Assembly: GCF_014384805.1 (NCBI RefSeq)
Contig: NZ_JACRSS010000006.1
Coordinates: 62,001-126,000 of the forward strand
Origin: Guopingia tenuis
Lineage (GTDB): Bacteria; Bacillota; Clostridia; Christensenellales; Christensenellaceae
Direction: 5' to 3'
Length of the DNA: 64,000 nucleotides
Shown here: piece by piece, positions 39,541 through 48,484 of the stretch
Position numbering within the stretch: position 1 is the first letter of the stretch
Layout of the letters: the number at the start of each line of letters is the position of its first letter
Made by a program: the position numbers and the translations under genes
The notes under the pieces: model-generated
Told to the model about the DNA's origin: nothing
What the model saw: the letters and a program-made list of their open reading frames with translations, nothing else
Database searches by the model: none

Positions 39541-40947
39541 TTGGAAAAGCAATATAAGCGCACGAATCTATTGCAGGAAAAGGACTATAACTACCGGCTG
39601 CAGGACGTTCCGGAGCCGGTGCTCTATCGGGATATGTTTTCCTATGACGACGTACCGAAAGTGCGGTTCAACCATCGGGTGGTTCCCATGCACTTCCCGG
39701 ATGAAATCTGGATCACCGACACCACCTTCCGCGACGGGCAGCAGGCCCGGGCCCCCTTTGCGGCGCAGCAGATTGTGGATCTCTATAAGCTGATGCATAA
39801 ACTGGGCGGCCCCAACGGGATCATCCGCCAAAGCGAGTTCTTCGTCTATACGAAAAAAGACCAGGAGGCGCTGGAACGCTGCCGTGACCTGGGGTATCAA
39901 TATCCGGAGATCACCACCTGGATCCGGGCCAACAAAAAGGACTTTGAGATGGTCAAGAGCATCGGGATCGAGGAAACGGGAATTCTCGTGAGCTGCTCGG
40001 ACTATCACATCTTCAATAAAATGGGATTAAACCGCCGCCAGGCGATGGATAAATACCTGGGGATTGTCAAGGACGCCCTGTCCTTTGGCATCAAGCCCCG
40101 CTGCCACTTTGAGGATATCACCCGGGCTGATTTTTATGGCTTTGTCGTTCCCTTTGCCAGCGAGCTGATGAAGCTCCGGGAGGAATCGGGAATCCCCATC
40201 AAAATCCGCATGTGCGATACGCTGGGATACGGCGTTTCCTATCCGGGCGCATCCCTGCCCCGGAGCGTTCCGGGCATCGTCTATGGCCTGCGGTTCTATT
40301 CCGGCGTTCCCAGCGAGCTTCTGGAATGGCACGGACATAACGATTTCTATAAGGTGGAGGACAACGCCGCGACTGCCTGGCTCTATGGCGCCTCCAGCGT
40401 CAACTGCTCGCTTCTGGGCATCGGGGAGCGGACGGGCAACTGCCCGCTGGAAGCCATGGCTATTGAATACTGCCAGCTGAAGGGCCGCACGGACGGCATG
40501 GATCTGAAAGTTATCACCGAGATCGCGGAGTATTTTGAAAACGAGCTGGACTATGCCATCCCCGAGCGGACGCCGTTTGTGGGCCGGAATTTCAATTCCA
40601 CCCGGGCGGGCATCCATGCCGACGGGCTCTTGAAGGATGAGGAGATCTATAATATTTTCAACACGGATAAGATTCTCGGCCGGCCGGCGGGCGTCATGAT
40701 CGGGGCCCATTCGGGCGCGGCGGGCATTGCCCACTGGATCAATTCCCATTTCAAGCTGAAGGGCATGGAGATCGAGAAGAAATCCGAGCTGGTGGAGAAG
40801 ATCAAAGCAGTGATCGATCAGGATTTTGCCGAAGGGCGGACGACGACCTATTCGGACAGCGAGCTGGAAAACATCATCAAGGATATCGATTCCGACGCCT
40901 ACCTGGCCCTGATTCACCACCGCAAGCAGGTTATCAGCAAAAAATAA
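39541..40947 (+). CDS. DRE-TIM acyltransferase: 2-isopropylmalate-synthase-like, possible Re-citrate synthase
   Basis: A 468-residue HMGL-like enzyme. The DRE-TIM core begins with ITDTTFRDGQQ (58-68); the divalent-metal motif H-x-H is H264-G-H266-N in EWHGHNDFYK. IRMCDTLGYG and LGIGERTGNCPLEA are also typical. It is longer at the N-terminus than LeuA (about 55 residues before the barrel) and lacks the LeuA regulatory domain. It resembles proteins annotated as isopropylmalate synthase in Clostridia, a group that includes the Re-citrate synthase of Clostridium kluyveri. The native reaction, oxaloacetate or an oxo-acid plus acetyl-CoA, is not decided by sequence. The start codon is TTG (39541) with AAGGAGGAG upstream; a terminator follows. 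Confidence 0.75.
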   Translation: MEKQYKRTNLLQEKDYNYRLQDVPEPVLYRDMFSYDDVPKVRFNHRVVPMHFPDEIWITDTTFRDGQQARAPFAAQQIVDLYKLMHKLGGPNGIIRQSEFFVYTKKDQEALERCRDLGYQYPEITTWIRANKKDFEMVKSIGIEETGILVSCSDYHIFNKMGLNRRQAMDKYLGIVKDALSFGIKPRCHFEDITRADFYGFVVPFASELMKLREESGIPIKIRMCDTLGYGVSYPGASLPRSVPGIVYGLRFYSGVPSELLEWHGHNDFYKVEDNAATAWLYGASSVNCSLLGIGERTGNCPLEAMAIEYCQLKGRTDGMDLKVITEIAEYFENELDYAIPERTPFVGRNFNSTRAGIHADGLLKDEEIYNIFNTDKILGRPAGVMIGAHSGAAGIAHWINSHFKLKGMEIEKKSELVEKIKAVIDQDFAEGRTTTYSDSELENIIKDIDSDAYLALIHHRKQVISKK

Positions 40948-40956
40948 GAGAGAGAA

Positions 40957-40986
40957 TAAAGGGCGGGAGGCATCCCGCCTTTTTCG
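40957..40986 (+). terminator. Intrinsic terminator after the Re-citrate-synthase-like gene
   Basis: AAAGGGCGGGA, loop, TCCCGCCTTTTT. Confidence 0.88.
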
Positions 40987-40994
40987 TATGTGAA

Positions 40995-41024
40995 TTGACC
41001 AGGGGACCGGGAACGTGTTATAAT
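40995..41024 (+). promoter_or_regulatory. Promoter of the Lrp-aminotransferase operon
   Basis: TTGACC (40995-41000), 18-base spacer, TATAAT (41019-41024). Confidence 0.75.
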
Positions 41025-41062
41025 GGCCCCATTGATAACACTTGAGAAAGGAAAGGGAAAAG

Positions 41063-41554
41063 ATGGAGATTCGCAAGGAAATTCTGGATATTCTGACCAA
41101 GGATGCAAAGATTGCCAATAGACATATCGCCGCCATGCTGGGCATTGAGGAGGCAAAAGTGGCGGAAGAGATCAAGGCCATGGAGGATGAAGGAATCATC
41201 CTGCGCTACAGCGCGGTTTTGAACACCGAGGTGATGGGCGATCTGGCCCCGGCGGAGGCGTTCATTGAGTTAAAGGTATCCCCGGAGCGGGATTTTGGAT
41301 ATAACGATATCGCCCGCCGGGTCTATAAGTTCCCCGAGGTTACGGCTGTATACCTGAATTCCGGCCGGTGCGACCTGATTGTGAAGGTGGAGGCCAAGAC
41401 CATGAAGGCCATTTCCCAGTTTGTTTGGGAAAAGCTCTCGGTTCTGGAGGGCGTCACCAGCACGGAAACGCTGTTTATCATGCGCAAATATAAGGAAAAC
41501 GGGGAAATCCTTGTGGAGGATGAAAAAGAAGAAAGGCTGGTGGTCACGCCGTGA
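41063..41554 (+). CDS. Lrp/AsnC family transcriptional regulator
   Basis: A 163-residue regulator. An N-terminal winged helix-turn-helix (about 1-60; ILDILTKDAKIANRHIAAMLGI, then EGIILRYSAVLN) is followed by an AsnC effector/oligomerisation domain (about 70-150). The start at 41063 has AGGAAAGGG upstream; an ATG seven codons earlier lacks good spacing. Its stop overlaps the next aminotransferase start (GTGA at 41551-41554), a common arrangement in which the regulator controls the aminotransferase in response to an amino acid. Long tail EKEERLVVTP. Confidence 0.92.
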   Translation: MEIRKEILDILTKDAKIANRHIAAMLGIEEAKVAEEIKAMEDEGIILRYSAVLNTEVMGDLAPAEAFIELKVSPERDFGYNDIARRVYKFPEVTAVYLNSGRCDLIVKVEAKTMKAISQFVWEKLSVLEGVTSTETLFIMRKYKENGEILVEDEKEERLVVTP

Positions 41555-42717
41555 ATACCGAAAAGCTGCTGGCCCGGCATGTCAAGGAGGTGCCCCCTTC
41601 GGGCATCCGCCGTTTTTTTGACATTGCCAGCGAGATGAAAGATGTGATTTCCATGAGCGTCGGGGAACCGGACTTTATTACCCCCTGGAACATCCGCGAC
41701 GCAGCCATTCATTCCATTGAGGCGGGGCGCACCCACTATACGCCTAACCGCGGCCTAATGGAGCTTCGGCAGCTGGCTGTCGAATATCTGAAGGAGCGGT
41801 TCAACCTGGAATACGACGCCAAAGATACCCTTGTGACGGTGGGGGCCAGCGAGGCGCTGGATCTGGCTTTTCGCGCCATTTTGAATCCCGGGGACGAGGT
41901 TCTCGTTCCTGCGCCCTCCTATGTCTCCTATGAACCGGGAGTGCGGTTTGCCTTGGGGGTTCCCGTGGGTGTGGAAACCTTTGAGGAGGACAACTTCATT
42001 CTCACGCCCGAGAGCATCGAGCGGGCGATTACGCCGCGGACCAAGGCCATCGTCGTCCCCTATCCCAACAACCCCACGGGCGCGATTATGACCCGGGAGG
42101 AGCTGGACGCGATTCTGCCCGTGATTGAAAAGCATGACCTGCTGATTATTGCCGACGAGATCTATGCCGAGCTGACCTATGGGCGGCGGCATGTCTCCAT
42201 CGCCGAGGGACATGAGGACCGGACGCTGCTCATCAACGGTTTTTCCAAGGCGTTTGCCATGACGGGATGGCGGCTGGGCTATGCCTGCGGCCCCAAGCCC
42301 CTCATCGATACCATGACGAAAATCCATCAGTATTCCATGCTCTGCGCCTCCATCATGAGCCAGGAGGCCGGCATTGAAGCGCTCTTGAGTGAACGCAATT
42401 CCGGCTATCAGCAGGTTTCCCATATGGTGACCAGCTATAACCGCCGCCGGGCGCTGGTGGTGGAGGGCTTCCGGGAAATGGGGCTGAGTTGTTTCGAGCC
42501 GCGGGGCGCCTTCTATTGCTTCCCCAATATTTCTTCTACGGGCCTGACTTCGGAGGAGTTCTGCACGCAGCTTCTGCATGAAAAGAAAATTGCCTGCGTG
42601 CCGGGAAGCGCCTTTGGCAAGAGCGGCGAAGGATTCATCCGCTGTTCCTATGCCTCCTCCATGGAAAATATCATCGAGGCCATCAAGCGCATCCGGGAGT
42701 TCATTGAGGGAAGATAA
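41551..42717 (+). CDS. Class I/II PLP aminotransferase linked to an Lrp regulator
   Basis: A 388-residue fold-type I aminotransferase with GTG start. SVGEPDFITP (36-45), NNPTG (173-177), ADEIYAE (201-207) and the Schiff-base Lys233 in NGFSKAFAMTGW are present. It is similar to, but distinct from, the enzyme at 38302. Subgroup-level substrate, for example aromatic amino acid, alanine or aspartate, is uncertain; similar Lrp-linked genes are annotated as patA- or aro-type aminotransferases. It starts inside the stop of the Lrp gene and ends 6 bases before the HAD phosphatase, forming one operon with it. Confidence 0.9.
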   Translation: MNTEKLLARHVKEVPPSGIRRFFDIASEMKDVISMSVGEPDFITPWNIRDAAIHSIEAGRTHYTPNRGLMELRQLAVEYLKERFNLEYDAKDTLVTVGASEALDLAFRAILNPGDEVLVPAPSYVSYEPGVRFALGVPVGVETFEEDNFILTPESIERAITPRTKAIVVPYPNNPTGAIMTREELDAILPVIEKHDLLIIADEIYAELTYGRRHVSIAEGHEDRTLLINGFSKAFAMTGWRLGYACGPKPLIDTMTKIHQYSMLCASIMSQEAGIEALLSERNSGYQQVSHMVTSYNRRRALVVEGFREMGLSCFEPRGAFYCFPNISSTGLTSEEFCTQLLHEKKIACVPGSAFGKSGEGFIRCSYASSMENIIEAIKRIREFIEGR

Positions 42718-42723
42718 CGGAAG

Positions 42724-43554
42724 ATGAGTATAAAGTTAGTCGTAACAGATTTGGACGGAACGCTTCTGACATCGGATAAAAAGGTTTCGCCCCGGGCTAT
42801 GCGCGCCATTGAAGCCATGCGGGAGAGGGGCGTGCATTTCACCATCGCCACCGGCCGCAACACCGCCTCCGCCGCCGGAATTATCCGGCAGCTCCGGATT
42901 CAGGCGCCGGTGATCGTGGGCAACGGGGCCTTTGTTCACGACCCGGACGGCAAAAAGTTCTATCACAAGGAGCTGATGCCCGAAAAGGACATCCAGACGG
43001 TGATGGACGTGACCCGGGAGATGGACACCAGCTTCTATGCCTTTGATGAAGAACTGATCTACTGTCCCCGGACGAGGGCGACCGAGGAGTCCGTCCGGTG
43101 GTTTGCCATTGCAAAAAATCCCATTCTTCAGAAATCCTTTCGCTGGTTTGATACCTATGAGCAGGTGATGCAGGCTGTCTCCGGGCGGACGGCCAAGCTC
43201 CTGATTATCGAGGGGGATCTCGAGAAGAATGCCCGGGTCCGGGCGGAGGTGGAACGCCGGGTGAAGGTGATGATCGTCAATTCCGAGCCGGAGAAGCTGG
43301 ATATCTCCAATTATGGGGTTTCCAAGGGCCGGGCGATCCGCCAGGTGGCGGAGATCCTGGGGCTGAAAAAGGAGGAAGTGCTGGCGCTGGGCGATGGGGA
43401 AAACGACGCAGAGATGATGGAAAACGCGGGGATCGGCGTGGCCATGAAAAACGCGGTGGACGCCGTCAAAGATGCCGCGGATTTTGTCACCCTGGATAAC
43501 GATGCAGATGGCTTTGCCTATGCCATAGAGAGGTTTGTGCTCCATGAGGAATGA
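42724..43554 (+). CDS. Cof-type HAD family phosphatase
   Basis: A 276-residue cytosolic phosphatase of the Cof (HAD IIB) type. Motif I DLDGTLLTS gives the nucleophile Asp9 and Asp11, motif II is ATGRN, and motif IV GDGENDAEMM carries the Mg-binding aspartates. A Cof cap domain lies between motifs II and III. Such enzymes hydrolyse sugar phosphates, FMN or PLP with low specificity. It starts 6 bases after the aminotransferase and overlaps the DUF362 gene by 11 bases. Confidence 0.92.
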   Translation: MSIKLVVTDLDGTLLTSDKKVSPRAMRAIEAMRERGVHFTIATGRNTASAAGIIRQLRIQAPVIVGNGAFVHDPDGKKFYHKELMPEKDIQTVMDVTREMDTSFYAFDEELIYCPRTRATEESVRWFAIAKNPILQKSFRWFDTYEQVMQAVSGRTAKLLIIEGDLEKNARVRAEVERRVKVMIVNSEPEKLDISNYGVSKGRAIRQVAEILGLKKEEVLALGDGENDAEMMENAGIGVAMKNAVDAVKDAADFVTLDNDADGFAYAIERFVLHEE

Positions 43555-44710
43555 AGGGGAAACGGCGGCGCTGGTCCGCTGCGACTCTTATGAAGAGGAA
43601 AAGGTGCAGGCGGCCCTGGATCGGGCGGTCGGCTTTTTGGGGGGATATGACGCGTTTTTCCGCCCGGGGATGCGGGTGGTCATCAAACCCAATCTGATGC
43701 GGAAAAGCGATCCGGCCCTTTGCGCCGTGGTGCATCCGAGCGTTATCCGCGCGGTGGCAAAGCGGGCGGTGGAGCGCGGCGCGCATGTGCTTCTGGCGGA
43801 AAGCCCGGGGGGCGTCTATAATCCGGCGGCGCTGCGGGGTATCTATGAGGCTGCCGGCCTGCTTCCCGTGGCGGAAGAGACGGGAATGGAGCTGAATTAC
43901 GACACCAGCGACCGGGAGGTGCCCGTGCCTGGCCGCAGGCTCAAAAGCCTGCATGTCATCTCGCCTCTGCTGGAGGCGGATCTGGTGGTGAATATCGCCA
44001 AGATGAAAAGCCACACCCTGGCGGTCTATTCCGGGGCGGTGAAAAACCTTTATGGCGTCATTCCCGGCCTGCTGAAGGCTGAGATGCATTTTCAGCACCA
44101 GTCGGTGGAGAGCTTTTCGGATATGGTGGTGGATATCTGCGATTTTATAAAGCCGCAGCTCAACATCGTGGACGCCGTCATGGCCATGGAAGGCGAGGGG
44201 CCGGGCAGCGGCGACCCGCGGGAGGTGGACGCCCTTGTGGCATCCCCAAGCGCCTATGCGGCGGACGCGGTATCGGCGGGGCTGGCGGGCTATGCCATAG
44301 ACGAACTGCCGATGCTGCGCCTGGCCCGGGAACGGGGATTGTTCTCGGGCGAGGTTGAAATCCTGGGAGACGATCCGGAGAGCCTGCGGGTGAAGGATTT
44401 TGTCCGGGCCTCTCAGCGGGGAAACCATCTGCTGCAAAGCAAGGTGCCGGGATTTCTCGTGAAGCCGCTGGAAAGCTGGTTTGCCCTCAAGCCCAAAGTG
44501 CGCCGGAAGGCCTGCGTGGGCTGCGGGATCTGTGCCCGGACCTGCCCGGTCAAAACCATCGAGATCCGGGGCCGCAAGGCAAAGATTCACCCCAAGGCGT
44601 GTATCCAGTGCTTCTGCTGCCTGGAATTCTGCCCCAAAAAGGCCATTGCCGCCAAGCGGAACTGGTTGTTCCGGGCGGCGATCCGGGTGACGGGCGGGCG
44701 GAAGAAATAG
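43544..44710 (+). CDS. DUF362 protein with two C-terminal [4Fe-4S] motifs
   Basis: A 388-residue protein. The N-terminal DUF362 domain spans about 1-290 (VIKPNLM, VHPSVIRAVAK, AESPGG, KMKSHTL, GAVKNLYGVIPG). The C-terminal ferredoxin-like part has CVGCGICARTCP (first Cys 324) and CIQCFCCLEFCP, so two [4Fe-4S] clusters can be bound. DUF362 proteins are common in anaerobes and their electron partners are unknown. The start at 43544 lies inside the HAD gene; an upstream TTG at 43535 would add three residues. Last gene of the Lrp-aminotransferase-HAD operon. Confidence 0.9.
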   Translation: MRNEGETAALVRCDSYEEEKVQAALDRAVGFLGGYDAFFRPGMRVVIKPNLMRKSDPALCAVVHPSVIRAVAKRAVERGAHVLLAESPGGVYNPAALRGIYEAAGLLPVAEETGMELNYDTSDREVPVPGRRLKSLHVISPLLEADLVVNIAKMKSHTLAVYSGAVKNLYGVIPGLLKAEMHFQHQSVESFSDMVVDICDFIKPQLNIVDAVMAMEGEGPGSGDPREVDALVASPSAYAADAVSAGLAGYAIDELPMLRLARERGLFSGEVEILGDDPESLRVKDFVRASQRGNHLLQSKVPGFLVKPLESWFALKPKVRRKACVGCGICARTCPVKTIEIRGRKAKIHPKACIQCFCCLEFCPKKAIAAKRNWLFRAAIRVTGGRKK

Positions 44711-44729
44711 CGGATTTCCCTTTCTGTGC

Positions 44730-44758
44730 TTGAAAAATACGGCGGAATATGCCATAAT
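44730..44758 (+). promoter_or_regulatory. Promoter of the trmL-like gene
   Basis: TTGAAA (44730-44735), 17-base spacer, CATAAT (44753-44758). A GCTCCT...AGGAGC hairpin lies in the leader at about 44779-44800. Confidence 0.7.
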
Positions 44759-44860
44759 GAACACACCGGAAGAGATGTGCTCCTCCCCATGGGAAGGAGC
44801 TTTCTTTATATAAAAAGGCCGGGCGAAAAGGGTGTCCGGCGGGAAAGGCAAGGAAACGGA

Positions 44861-45322
44861 ATGCTGAATATTGTGCTTGTGGAGCCGGAGATTCCGCAAA
44901 ACACAGGAAATATCTCCCGCACCTGCGCGGTGACGGGAGCGCGGCTGCATCTCATCGAGCCGCTGGGCTTTTCCATCGACGAAAAGCATCTGCGCCGGGC
45001 AGGGCTGGATTACTGGGATAAGCTGGAGCTGTCTGTTTATCCGGATATGGAGGCGTTTTATCAGAAAAATGCCGGAGGGAATTTCTATTATTTCTCCACA
45101 AAGGCGGAAAAGTGGTATACGGAAGTAAACTATGTGGACGGAGACTATCTGGTGTTCGGGAAGGAGACCAAGGGTCTGCCGGAAAGCCTGATCCGGGAGA
45201 ATATGGACAGGGCTGTGCGAATTCCCATGCGCAGGGATCTGCGGTGCCTGAATTTGTCCAATTCTGTCGCGGTCGCCGTATACGAAGCTGAGCGCCAGCT
45301 GGGATTTTTGGATTTCATCTGA
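44861..45322 (+). CDS. trmL: tRNA (cytidine/uridine-2'-O-)-methyltransferase TrmL family (SPOUT)
   Basis: A 153-residue SPOUT methyltransferase that 2'-O-methylates wobble position 34 of leucine tRNAs. The trefoil-knot motifs are PEIPQNTGNI (8-17), the FGKETKGLPE block and IPMRRDLRCLNLSNSVAVAVYE near the C-terminus. Length fits TrmL rather than the longer TrmH/RlmB. The chosen start gives the usual MLNIVLVEPE; the ribosome site is weak (AAGGCAAGG). It has its own promoter and ends just before the phosphate transporter promoter. Confidence 0.95.
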   Translation: MLNIVLVEPEIPQNTGNISRTCAVTGARLHLIEPLGFSIDEKHLRRAGLDYWDKLELSVYPDMEAFYQKNAGGNFYYFSTKAEKWYTEVNYVDGDYLVFGKETKGLPESLIRENMDRAVRIPMRRDLRCLNLSNSVAVAVYEAERQLGFLDFI

Positions 45323-45331
45323 TAAATTCTA

Positions 45332-45360
45332 TTGACGCGCTGGGAAAATATCTTTAAAAT
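45332..45360 (+). promoter_or_regulatory. Promoter of the Na/phosphate cotransporter gene
   Basis: TTGACG (45332-45337), 17-base spacer, TAAAAT (45355-45360). The long leader contains a hairpin ATGGGAGA/TTCTCCCAT at about 45470-45490. Confidence 0.7.
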
Positions 45361-45574
45361 ATATGATGGATGGGTTTGGATTGTCCGGCTGTTAGAAAAG
45401 CCGGCGGATCTGCCAAAACCCGAGGGGGCTCCTCTGTTTTTCCAGACAGCGGACTCTATCCGGTCCTTTTATGGGAGAGTGTTTCTCCCATCAAAACCCG
45501 GGGGACAAGCTTCCCGGTACGCTTAAAATGACGGGGCAAAGCTCCCGGAATGGAAAACGGAGGAAAAAACGGAT

Positions 45575-47197
45575 ATGGATATATTCTCGCTGTTCCTGCT
45601 CTTGGGCGGTTTGGGTTTGTTCCTTTTTGGAATGAAGCTGATGTCCGATGGTTTAGAAGCGGCAGCTGGCGACAAAATGCGCCGGTGGCTGGAGGTGCTG
45701 ACCAAAAATCGCTTTGCGGGCGTTGCTGTGGGCACCGGAGCAACGATGCTGGTGCAGAGCTCCAGCGCCATCACGGTGATGGTCGTCGGGTTTGTCAATG
45801 CGGGTCTTATGAGCCTTTCCCAGGCTGTCAGCGTCTGCATGGGGGCTAATATTGGAACAACCATTACAGCACAGATCGTTGCCTTTAAGGTGACGGATTT
45901 TGCTCCTCTTGTTCTGTTCCTGGGCGTGGTTATCGCCATGTTTGTGAAAGACAAGACATGGCAGAAAATCGGACAGATTATTGTTGGTTTTGGCGTGCTG
46001 TTCATGGGCATGGATATTATGGCTCAGGCAACGGCCCCTCTTGCCGAATGGGCTCCCTTTGGGCAGATTATTTCCACCTTTACAAACCCATTTATTGGAA
46101 TTCTGGCGGGCATGTTGTTTACCGCAATCATTCAATCCAGCAGCGCTACGATGGGCGTATTGCTGGCGCTGGCTTCGACGGGAATTATTTCGCTGGATAC
46201 CGCAATCTATGTTATTTTGGGAACGAATATCGGAACCTGCATTACTGCGATTCTGGCCAGTATCGGTGCCAACAAGACGGCCCGGCGCACGGCGGTGGTG
46301 CATGTGCTGTTCAATGTGTTTGGAACGCTGATCTTTGTCATCTTGCTGCAATTTCTGCCCATTAAAGATTGGGTATATAATCTCTCGCCTGGCGATGTGC
46401 AGCGGCAGCTGGCCAATTTCCACACTATCTTTAATGTGGTGACGACAGCGATCCTCATATGGTTCCCGCAGCTCCTCATTAAGCTTTCGTATCTGATCGT
46501 CCGGGGAGAAGATCCCAAAACAAGCCAGAAGAAGCTGCAGTATATTCTCGATAAGCCCCAGGAAAACCCCACCATCGGCGTGGGCATGGCCATCAAAGAG
46601 GTCATCCGCATGGGCAAAATGGCTGAAGATAACTTCCGCAGCTCGATTGCGGCGTTCCACGAAAAGGATACGGCGGCTGCCGACAAGGTAAAGGAAACCG
46701 AAGAGATAGTGAACTTTTTAAACCATTCCATCACGGACTATCTCTCTAAAATCAGCCAGGAGGAATTGGGCAAAAAGGACTCCAATGCGGTTTCCAGCAT
46801 GTTCCATCTGGTCTGCGATATCGAGCGTATTTCCGACCATGCGGAGAATATGGCGGAATTTACCTACAGCGAGGTAGAACAGAAGATATCCTTCTCCGAA
46901 GTAGGACAGAGAGAGCTTGACAATATGATCGACCGGGTGCTGGAATGCCTGCACTATGCCATCAATGCGCTGGCGACGGGCGATGAGGCGGCGGCGCACA
47001 AGGTCATTGAGATTGAAAAAGTCGTGGATGACTTAGAGATACGGCTGAAAGACGACCATGTGGAGCGCCTCCTAAAGGGCGAATGCAGCCCCAAGGGCAG
47101 CATGATTTATGCGGATATGGTGACAAATCTGGAAAGAGTTGCCGACCATTCCACAAATATTGCGTATCGTGTGCTCGAAGCGGGTATATATAATTAA
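45575..47197 (+). CDS. Na/Pi cotransporter family protein with PhoU-like C-terminal domain
   Basis: A 540-residue membrane protein. The first 320 residues hold two inverted NptA/PNaS repeats with the signature QSSSA at about 61-65 and 187-191, each beside a GTNIGT/GANIGTT loop. The C-terminal 200 residues form a PhoU-like helical domain (about 340-535) with repeated ERISDHAENMAE- and ERVADHSTNIA-type metal/phosphate motifs. The protein likely imports phosphate with sodium and senses phosphate through the PhoU domain. RBS GGAGGAAAAAA. It ends 42 bases before pgk; cotranscription is possible. Confidence 0.93.
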   Translation: MDIFSLFLLLGGLGLFLFGMKLMSDGLEAAAGDKMRRWLEVLTKNRFAGVAVGTGATMLVQSSSAITVMVVGFVNAGLMSLSQAVSVCMGANIGTTITAQIVAFKVTDFAPLVLFLGVVIAMFVKDKTWQKIGQIIVGFGVLFMGMDIMAQATAPLAEWAPFGQIISTFTNPFIGILAGMLFTAIIQSSSATMGVLLALASTGIISLDTAIYVILGTNIGTCITAILASIGANKTARRTAVVHVLFNVFGTLIFVILLQFLPIKDWVYNLSPGDVQRQLANFHTIFNVVTTAILIWFPQLLIKLSYLIVRGEDPKTSQKKLQYILDKPQENPTIGVGMAIKEVIRMGKMAEDNFRSSIAAFHEKDTAAADKVKETEEIVNFLNHSITDYLSKISQEELGKKDSNAVSSMFHLVCDIERISDHAENMAEFTYSEVEQKISFSEVGQRELDNMIDRVLECLHYAINALATGDEAAAHKVIEIEKVVDDLEIRLKDDHVERLLKGECSPKGSMIYADMVTNLERVADHSTNIAYRVLEAGIYN

Positions 47198-47239
47198 AAA
47201 GCGATGGAATCCAAAAAATATTAAAGGAGTTATGTAACT

Positions 47240-48424
47240 ATGAAGCAGAAGACAATCGAAGATATCAATGTTGCGTCTAAGCGCGTGCTGGTTCGCGTGG
47301 ACTTCAACGTTCCGCTGAACGACAAGCAGGAGATCACAGACGAGACGCGGATTCAGGCGGCTCTGCCCACCATCCGCTATCTGCTTGACCATAAGGCCAA
47401 GGTGATTCTCTGCTCGCATCTGGGCCGTCCCAAGGGCGAGTTCAAACCGGAATTCTCCCTGGCTCCCGTTGCGAAGCGCCTGCGCCAGCTGCTGGACGCC
47501 AAGGTGACCTTTGCAGAGGACGTGATCGGGCCCAGCGCCGACAAGGCCGTAAGCGAAATGCAGGACGGCGATGTAGTGCTGCTGGAAAACCTGCGCTTCC
47601 ATAAGGAAGAAACCAAGAACGATCCGGAATTTGCCAAGAAGCTGGCCAGCTATGCGGATATTTTCGTCAACGATGCTTTCGGCACGGCCCATCGTGCGCA
47701 TGCTTCCACAGAGGGCGTTACCCACTATCTCCCCTCGGTTGCCGGCTTCCTCATCAAAAAGGAGCTGGAGTTTATGGGCAAGGCTCTGGAGGATCCGGAC
47801 CGTCCGTTCGTCGCCATTCTGGGCGGCGCGAAGATTGCGGATAAGATCCCGGTCATCGAAAACCTGTTCACCAAGGTTGACAGCCTCATCATCGGCGGCG
47901 GCATGGCCAACACCTTCCTGGCGGCTCAGGGCTATGATATGAAAAAATCCCTGGTGGACGGCGATAGCATCGAGCTGGCCAAATCCCTCATGGAGAAGGC
48001 CCGCAAGCTGGGCGTGAAGATGCTGCTTCCCATCGACGTGGTGGCGGCGGATGAGTTCAGCGCGGACGCCAAGACCGTGACGGTTCCCGTGGAGGGGATT
48101 CCGGATGGCTACATGGCTCTGGATATCGGGCTTTCCACCCGCATGATCTTTGCCGAAGAGATCTCCTCGGCCAAGACGGTCATTTGGAACGGCCCCATGG
48201 GCGTTGCGGAAATGCCTGCCTTTGCCGGCGGCACCAAGGCGGTTGCCGAGGCTATGGCGGAAGCCAGCGCCATCACCATCATCGGCGGCGGCGATTCTGC
48301 GGCAGCGGTCAAGAAGCTGGGCTTTGGCGACCGGATGACGCATATTTCCACGGGCGGCGGCGCTTCTCTGGAATTCCTGGAGGGCAAGGAGCTCCCCGGC
48401 ATTGCGGCTCTGAACGTGAAATAA
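47240..48424 (+). CDS. pgk: Phosphoglycerate kinase
   Basis: A 394-residue two-domain glycolytic kinase converting 1,3-bisphosphoglycerate and ADP to 3-phosphoglycerate and ATP. Motifs: VRVDFNVPL (16-24), LCSHLGRPKG, ENLRFHKEE, FVNDAFGTAHRAHAS, GGAKIADKIPVIENL and the nucleotide loop GGGDSAAAVKKLG near the C-terminus. All are as expected. RBS AAAGGAG. It heads a pgk-tpiA-gpmI cluster; the usual preceding gap gene is absent and a phosphate transporter stands there instead. Confidence 0.98.
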   Translation: MKQKTIEDINVASKRVLVRVDFNVPLNDKQEITDETRIQAALPTIRYLLDHKAKVILCSHLGRPKGEFKPEFSLAPVAKRLRQLLDAKVTFAEDVIGPSADKAVSEMQDGDVVLLENLRFHKEETKNDPEFAKKLASYADIFVNDAFGTAHRAHASTEGVTHYLPSVAGFLIKKELEFMGKALEDPDRPFVAILGGAKIADKIPVIENLFTKVDSLIIGGGMANTFLAAQGYDMKKSLVDGDSIELAKSLMEKARKLGVKMLLPIDVVAADEFSADAKTVTVPVEGIPDGYMALDIGLSTRMIFAEEISSAKTVIWNGPMGVAEMPAFAGGTKAVAEAMAEASAITIIGGGDSAAAVKKLGFGDRMTHISTGGGASLEFLEGKELPGIAALNVK

Positions 48425-48484
48425 ATAGGAACATAGATTTCAAGGGCAGAGCAATCTGCCTCTTGAATTTTTGGAGGTAAAAAT

